64,000 bases of DNA, taken from positions 124,001 through 188,000 of the forward strand of contig CAYSMK010000003.1 of the NCBI GenBank assembly GCA_964432205.1, read 5' to 3'. Origin of the DNA: Geomobilibacter sp964432205 (GTDB lineage: Bacteria; Desulfobacterota; Desulfuromonadia; Geobacterales; DSM-12255). The notes under the pieces were generated by a model. That model saw only the letters and a program-made list of their open reading frames with translations. It was not told where the DNA came from and did not search any database. The first letter of the stretch is position 1; the number at the start of each line of letters is the position of its first letter. A program made the translations under genes and the position numbers. Of this stretch, positions 60,267 through 64,000 are shown one piece after another.

Positions 60267-60361
60267 TTATACGTGGCAAATCGCTTTTTTTTTATTTTTT
60301 TTTACCGAATAACCGCCTCATACCCACCTCAACACTCATTTTTTCCCTCCATACCCCCAAC

Positions 60362-60453
60362 TGCAACATTTTGTTACAGTTACCCGTAAACACCCATCAA
60401 TAGCGGCTTAACGGTGCCAACTGTAACATAATGTTACATCACATTTTGTTACA
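60362..60453. promoter_or_regulatory. Three TGTAACA-N3-TGTTACA operator-like repeats
   Basis: 60362-60378 (TGCAACATTTTGTTACA, one mismatch), 60422-60438 (TGTAACATAATGTTACA, perfect) and 60437-60453 (right half TGTTACA intact, left half degenerate). The array lies 50-140 bp upstream of a -24/-12-like promoter, a usual layout for the enhancer-binding protein of a sigma-54 system. No gene for the regulator is seen nearby. Confidence 0.65.
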
Positions 60454-60503
60454 CCCCTCGTCCTCGCCCCACATAACTTACTGATATTACGTGAAAAAAA
60501 ATA

Positions 60504-60518
60504 TGGCACGAAAATTGG
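60504..60518 (+). promoter_or_regulatory. Sigma-54-like (-24/-12) promoter
   Basis: TGGCACGAAAATTGG matches TGGCAC-N5-TTGC at all consensus bases except the last (G instead of C); GG and the -12 dinucleotide are 10 bases apart. It is 76 bp upstream of the start at 60580 and just downstream of the TGTAACA-type repeats. Confidence 0.62.
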
Positions 60519-60579
60519 TATATAGGGAATTGATAGCTGACCGTTGCCGATCACGTCCATGCATTCAAAGAGGGAACCC

Positions 60580-61056
60580 ATGATGCTCCAGAGTACGAAC
60601 TCCACCCGGCTTCGCACGACCGTTGGCCATGAGGAAGACAAGTCCTTTCTCTACCTGATTTTCGACACCTTTGACCCCGTGAGGCTGCATGCCTCGACCC
60701 TCAGACCGGAAATGGTGGAACGGGTGATCCTCATCCAGGACCTGGGTGACCGGAACCGGTTGTACGCCCTCCTGGCGGCATTCAAGCGCAATCTGGCCGC
60801 TCTGGTTCCGGCCGGCACCCTTCATCTCGATCCGGACCATCCACACCGGCACAACCTTGACGCATTCCGCGACTGGCTGGACAGACACGGCATCGACAAA
60901 CGGGAGCTCCGTTTTGCCGAGCCGTCGAGTTATGAACGGATTGTCACCCAGGGGGTGGTTCGCAGCACGGATTTTTCCAACCGGGAAGACAGCGAAATAT
61001 GGCGGCAGTTCAACGGCTGGCGGTTAGAGGGGAGGCTCTCGTGCATAAGCGTGTGA
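60580..61056 (+). CDS. Protein of unknown function behind a sigma-54-like promoter
   Basis: A 158-residue soluble protein without signal peptide. It begins MMLQSTNSTRLRTTVGHEEDKSFLYLIFDTFDPVRL, has a central helical part (NRLYALLAAFKRNLAALVPAG), His-rich DPDHPHRHNLDAF and an acidic-aromatic C-terminal region ending RLSCISV. GAGG precedes ATG 60580. No recognised domain. It is the first gene after the TGTAACA operators and likely part of a small two-gene unit with 61175-61492. Confidence 0.65.
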   Translation: MMLQSTNSTRLRTTVGHEEDKSFLYLIFDTFDPVRLHASTLRPEMVERVILIQDLGDRNRLYALLAAFKRNLAALVPAGTLHLDPDHPHRHNLDAFRDWLDRHGIDKRELRFAEPSSYERIVTQGVVRSTDFSNREDSEIWRQFNGWRLEGRLSCISV

Positions 61057-61174
61057 CGGATGGCAGGAGGCATTAACCGAAGAACGGGCAGTCGTCCACG
61101 AAAGTCACGAAAATGATCTGCTGCATTACCGTAGGTTGGGCGGAGAAACGGTCCGACATGATATGGAGGTAACA

Positions 61175-61492
61175 ATGAACAAGCAGTACGAAATGGTCAC
61201 CAGTCTGCAACACATGTTTCATCCCAACACCATCGGCGATGTACGGCGACTGAAACTGGAGTTCCTGATCTACCGGCTCAAGCGGCTGCTGTTGGCGCGG
61301 GAACGGTACAGTTACGAGGAGATGGAAATGATCTGCCCCATGCACGAATTGGAAGAGATGAAGACACTGTTCACCCGGATGGATGCGCTTCCCGAGACGT
61401 TGGAACAGTTGGAAAACGGCTTCAGGAAGATCATTGCGCGCATGGAGTCGCTGGACATGCCGGATGGCTGTAATTCCAGGGTCCACTGCTGA
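61175..61492 (+). CDS. Small helical protein of unknown function
   Basis: A 105-residue protein starting MNKQYEMVTSLQHMFHPNTIGDVRRL, almost entirely helical, with Met- and Glu-rich amphipathic segments (EEMEMICPMHELEEMKTLFTRM) and Cys residues near the C-terminus (DGCNSRVHC). GGAGG precedes ATG 61175 at proper spacing. It could form a coiled coil. No family recognised. Its 3' end lies 74 bp from the convergent radical SAM gene. Confidence 0.62.
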   Translation: MNKQYEMVTSLQHMFHPNTIGDVRRLKLEFLIYRLKRLLLARERYSYEEMEMICPMHELEEMKTLFTRMDALPETLEQLENGFRKIIARMESLDMPDGCNSRVHC

Positions 61493-61566
61493 TCGGCATG
61501 CACCGTTTCCCGGCCGAACAGCGATCCCTGCCGCCCGTGCCGGCCGGCAACGGTCCGGCAGCCGGC

Positions 61567-62862
61567 CTACTCGCTTCGCTGATAGCGCAGGTCCTGCAGG
61601 ACGATCCGCTCCAGGGCGGCGTCGTAGAACGGTTTGCGGCAATCCACACCGTTGACGGCGCCGTTTTGCATGAGGGTGATGAGCCGGCAGCCGCCGAAGC
61701 ACAGCGGCAGGTAGGCGCAGTCGAGGCAGGCGTCGTTGTGCCAGCAGTCCAGGGCGTGGGACTGGCGGTAGTCGACGACCCCGCTTGCCAGAGTCCCGAC
61801 GGAGAGTTCGGGCCACCCCATGAAGGCCGGGCACTTGTAGAGGGAGCCGTCCCAGTTGACCACCAGGTCGTTGTCGAACTCCACCATGCAGGCCCCCATG
61901 GTCGGCTTCATGGCCGCAAAGCCGCGCTTCAGGGTCTCCTCCCGCAGGAAGAGGGCTGCCTCGGCAAGCCACGGCTCGCCGGAGGTGACGCAAGCGGTCC
62001 CGGCATCATGGCCGGACGGCCGGCCGGACTTGGGGAGGATCGGCGCGAACATGACCGGCCCGAGCCGCGTCGGGTCGATTTCTGCGGCCAGGAGCAGGTC
62101 GAGCATCCGGGGAAACTCGCGAAAGTTCTCTTGAGTGAAGTTGCCGCCCGGGTTGAGGGTGACGAGGTCGCAGACCGCCTTCGTGTTGGCGACGATTGTC
62201 GCGAAGCTCCCCTCGCCGGAGACAAAGGGGCGCTGGAGGTCGTGGATCTCGGGTGGGCCGTCCAGGGTGATCTGGGCGCTCGTGAGCCCGAAGGGGAGGA
62301 GCTCTTCCACCACGGTGCGGGTGAGCAGGGTAGCGTTGGTGACCATGCTGCAGGAAAACCGGGTGCCGCACGCCGCGGCGGCGTCCCTGAGCGGCCCGGC
62401 GATAGTTTTGAGCATCGGCACGGAGAGGAGCGGTTCGCCGCCGTAGAACCTGAGTTCCACCTCCCGTCCCCGTTCGATCTGCTCGCGCAGGACATGGTCC
62501 ACCAGGAGCCGGGCCGTGGCCGTGTCCATGGCGTCGCCGCGCCGGAAATCCTCCTCGTAGCAGTAGCTGCAGGCCAAGTTGCAGGCCAGGTTCAGGACCA
62601 CCGTGGCCTTGAAGCGGTGCTTGCGGGCGTTGGTACAGTCCACCAGGGAGGCCATGGCGGCCCGCTCGGCGGCCGGATCGTCGACGACCATCTCCAGGCG
62701 GGCGAGGGCGGCATGCTCCTCGGGCGAGAGCATTCCCGCGCGGGCCGCGGCCAGCAGGGCAGCGGAGACCCGGACCGTGGAGCCTTTTTTTGTGGAGTAG
62801 AGGATATGGGAACCCGGCCGGTCAGGGCAGGGGAAGATCTTCAGGTAGCGGGAGAGGGACAT
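61567..62862 (-). CDS. Radical SAM/SPASM peptide maturase (geopeptide type)
   Basis: A 431-residue enzyme. An N-terminal region (about 1-85, with SRYLKIFPCPDRPGSHILYSTKKG) is followed by the radical SAM motif C-N-L-A-C-S-Y-C (residues about 94-101), ELRFYGGEPLL and TLDGPPEIHDLQRP, and a C-terminal SPASM region with CPAF, then CWHNDACLDCAYLPLCFGGC for auxiliary 4Fe-4S clusters. It fits the geopeptide-type maturases known from Geobacter. It lies just downstream of a 32-residue precursor gene on the same strand, and probably makes thioether or related crosslinks at the Cys pair of that peptide. Confidence 0.87.
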   Translation of the reverse strand: MSLSRYLKIFPCPDRPGSHILYSTKKGSTVRVSAALLAAARAGMLSPEEHAALARLEMVVDDPAAERAAMASLVDCTNARKHRFKATVVLNLACNLACSYCYEEDFRRGDAMDTATARLLVDHVLREQIERGREVELRFYGGEPLLSVPMLKTIAGPLRDAAAACGTRFSCSMVTNATLLTRTVVEELLPFGLTSAQITLDGPPEIHDLQRPFVSGEGSFATIVANTKAVCDLVTLNPGGNFTQENFREFPRMLDLLLAAEIDPTRLGPVMFAPILPKSGRPSGHDAGTACVTSGEPWLAEAALFLREETLKRGFAAMKPTMGACMVEFDNDLVVNWDGSLYKCPAFMGWPELSVGTLASGVVDYRQSHALDCWHNDACLDCAYLPLCFGGCRLITLMQNGAVNGVDCRKPFYDAALERIVLQDLRYQRSE

Positions 62863-62884
62863 GGGAAGACTCCGGGAAAAATGA

Positions 62885-62904
62885 GGGGGAACTTGCGTTC
62901 CCCC
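62885..62904 (-). terminator. Attenuating hairpin between precursor and maturase genes
   Basis: GGGGGAAC (62885-62892) and GTTCCCCC (62897-62904) form a perfect 8-bp stem with a TTGC loop. On the minus strand ATTTTT follows in 62884-62876, so it can act as a partial terminator that leaves more precursor than maturase. Confidence 0.65.
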
Positions 62905-62924
62905 CGGTGGCGTCGAACCGGATC

Positions 62925-63023
62925 TCAGGTCCGGCCTGAGTTGCTGGTGCAGCAGGGACCCAGTTCTTCCGTCTCCTGGCGCCCCTCTTCGAGAACTTCC
63001 ATCTCCCTAGCTTCCGTTTCCAT
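62925..63023 (-). CDS. Geopeptide-like RiPP precursor peptide
   Basis: A 32-residue peptide, too short for ordinary gene calling. The leader is rich in Glu (METEAREMEVLEEGRQETEE) and the C-terminal part reads LGPCCTSNSGRT, with two adjacent Cys as likely modification sites. GGAGG at 63032-63036 (as ACCTCC on the plus strand) is 8 bases from ATG 63023; an earlier in-frame ATG at 63029 is only 2 bases from it and is less likely. It is followed by a hairpin and then the radical SAM/SPASM gene. This arrangement matches geopeptide-type RiPPs. Product and function are unknown. Confidence 0.75.
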   Translation of the reverse strand: METEAREMEVLEEGRQETEELGPCCTSNSGRT

Positions 63024-63134
63024 GGCCATTACCTCCGTCTATGAGATTCCATCCCGCCCGGGATGGTGCAACTTGAAGTCTGGACAACAGCGGGGTTTTC
63101 TGCTAAGTTGCCAACTCCCGCCAAGGGGCAGATC

Positions 63135-64000
63135 ATGATGTGCTCATTAAGAGTCTATCGACCTACTTTCCGGTTTCTTAAGCTAAAGGGTTTAATCCTG
63201 CGACGAAATCTTCCCGCATACCTGCTCATCTCCCTTCTGGTCCTGTTGGGGTGCGAAACGTCCGCCTCCTGGGGGGCGGAGGAAGCCGATGCCATCTCCC
63301 TCCTGACCGGCGAACCGGAGCAGATCGTCAACACGGGACGCTTTCCCCGACCCACCTCCAAGATAGCCGAAAACACCACCGTCATCACCGCCGACGACAT
63401 CGCCCGGATCAATGCCCATACCCTCTCCGACGTGCTGCAGACCGTGCCGGGGCTGCAGCTCGACCAGCTTCAGACGCCGGGGAGTTGGACCTTTTTCTCC
63501 ATTCACGGATCACGCAACCGGCACATCCAGGTGCTGATCGACGGAGTGCCGCAGAACTTCCTGCATGCCGAGAATTCTGGTGATCCCGGTCTCATACCTG
63601 TCCAGCAGATCGAGCGGATCGAGATCGTCAAGGGTGCCGCCTCCACCGCCTGGGGCCAGGCGTTGGGCGGTGTGGTGAATATCATCACCAAGTCGCCGGA
63701 CCCGGAGCGGACCGTGAGCGGCATGGCCTCCGCCTCCTACGGCGAACATTTCACCACCGACCTGCGGGGGGAGCTGAGCGGTACGGTCAAGCGGTTCGGC
63801 TACTACCTGAACGGCGGCAACATCCACTCCAACGGGCTCGTGCCCGGCAACCGCGTCAACTTCAACCACGCCTCGGGCAAGGTCGTCTACGAACTGCCGG
63901 CCGAGGGGACCGTCACCTTCGGTCTGGACTTCCGGGATATGTTCCGGGGGCTGGAGGACTCGGTGGTGATCGACGGTCACGACACCAGCGAGCTGCGCCA
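63135..64000 (+). CDS. TonB-dependent outer-membrane receptor, N-terminal part
   Basis: Partial; open to the window end (288 codons seen). A signal sequence (YLLISLLVLLGC, with a possible lipobox or cleavage after ASWGA) is followed by EPEQIVNTGRFPRPTSKIAENTTVITADDIARINAHTLSDVLQTVPGLQL, the TonB box and plug domain, then HGSRNRHIQVLIDGVPQNF, IERIEIVKGAASTAWGQALGGVVNIITKSP and barrel strands. It is transcribed away from the geopeptide genes, sharing a 105-bp gap, and might import a cofactor, metal complex or the modified peptide itself. Confidence 0.88.
   Translation, partial: MMCSLRVYRPTFRFLKLKGLILRRNLPAYLLISLLVLLGCETSASWGAEEADAISLLTGEPEQIVNTGRFPRPTSKIAENTTVITADDIARINAHTLSDVLQTVPGLQLDQLQTPGSWTFFSIHGSRNRHIQVLIDGVPQNFLHAENSGDPGLIPVQQIERIEIVKGAASTAWGQALGGVVNIITKSPDPERTVSGMASASYGEHFTTDLRGELSGTVKRFGYYLNGGNIHSNGLVPGNRVNFNHASGKVVYELPAEGTVTFGLDFRDMFRGLEDSVVIDGHDTSELR

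Noticed and set aside
61498..63138. Plus-strand frame of 546 codons opposite the radical SAM gene
   Set aside because: Antisense shadow of the maturase; composition typical of such shadows (Gly, Val, Asp, His).
1..64000. CRISPR arrays, tRNA or rRNA genes, intact IS elements
   Set aside because: Looked for regular direct repeats with spacers, tRNA-like cloverleaf sequences and transposase motifs; none recognised by eye.

Overview
The window looks like a chromosome segment from a strictly anaerobic, moderately high-GC deltaproteobacterium of the Geobacter/Desulfuromonadales type. Grounds for this are a GEMM-I riboswitch of the Geobacter subtype, a geopeptide-type radical SAM/RiPP pair, an archaeal-type split glutamate synthase, PAS/sigma-54 regulation, a beta-oxidation set with its own ETF, and corrinoid C1 enzymes. 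The assignment rests on gene content, not on a marker gene. No rRNA, tRNA, CRISPR array or intact IS element was seen.

Region 1 (1-14054) is the most unusual part. A NifB-like C-terminus, a DUF2292 miniprotein and a NifH-like iron protein are followed by a complete NitT/TauT-type ABC importer (ATPase, three substrate-binding proteins, permease). Then come NifD-like and NifK-like subunits, a B12-binding methyltransferase corrinoid protein, two MtaA/uroporphyrinogen-decarboxylase-type methyltransferases and a 2Fe-2S/ASKHA corrinoid activator. All genes run in one direction. The layout suggests one pathway: import of a small (possibly methylated sulfur or nitrogen) compound, reductive cleavage by a nitrogenase-like enzyme, and handling of a methyl group through a corrinoid protein. 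The closest described relative by gene content is methylthio-alkane reductase (MarBHDK). The importer and corrinoid module suggest a different or extended reaction.

Region 2 (14314-27106) is mostly housekeeping and envelope: a methyltransferase, an M20 peptidase, a MucR regulator in an AT-richer patch, a TrmA/RlmD-type RNA methyltransferase, a TPR protein, an HU-family protein, an OmpA-like protein with two exported partners, a Na/Pi cotransporter, a creatininase-family protein and a DUF3187 protein. Region 3 (27138-38047, minus strand) holds a PPOX-family protein, a five-gene split glutamate synthase operon, a PilZ protein, a DUF1858 protein, and an aldolase-rsmD-coaD-aminotransferase operon.

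Region 4 (38186-48787) has dgt, a GEMM riboswitch with terminator controlling a small exported protein, and a beta-oxidation set: acyl-CoA ligase, HCDH-crotonase fusion, thiolase, acyl-CoA dehydrogenase and MBL-fold hydrolase. The matching ETF genes (58203-59985) lie downstream behind a promoter with a perfect 14-bp palindrome. Between them (49153-57822) is a sigma-54 enhancer-binding protein with three ATTCA-N4-TGAAT sites, a -24/-12 promoter, and hydantoinase/oxoprolinase-type HyuA and HyuB, an NCS1 permease and a Tsx-like porin: a complete substrate-induced uptake and hydrolysis unit.

Region 5 (60362-64000) has TGTAACA-N3-TGTTACA repeats ahead of a sigma-54-like promoter and two unknown genes, then on the minus strand a 32-residue geopeptide-like precursor with its radical SAM/SPASM maturase, and divergently the start of a TonB-dependent receptor running off the window. 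Several families of palindromic intergenic repeats are scattered through the window, mainly in gaps of the nitrogenase-like and beta-oxidation operons.
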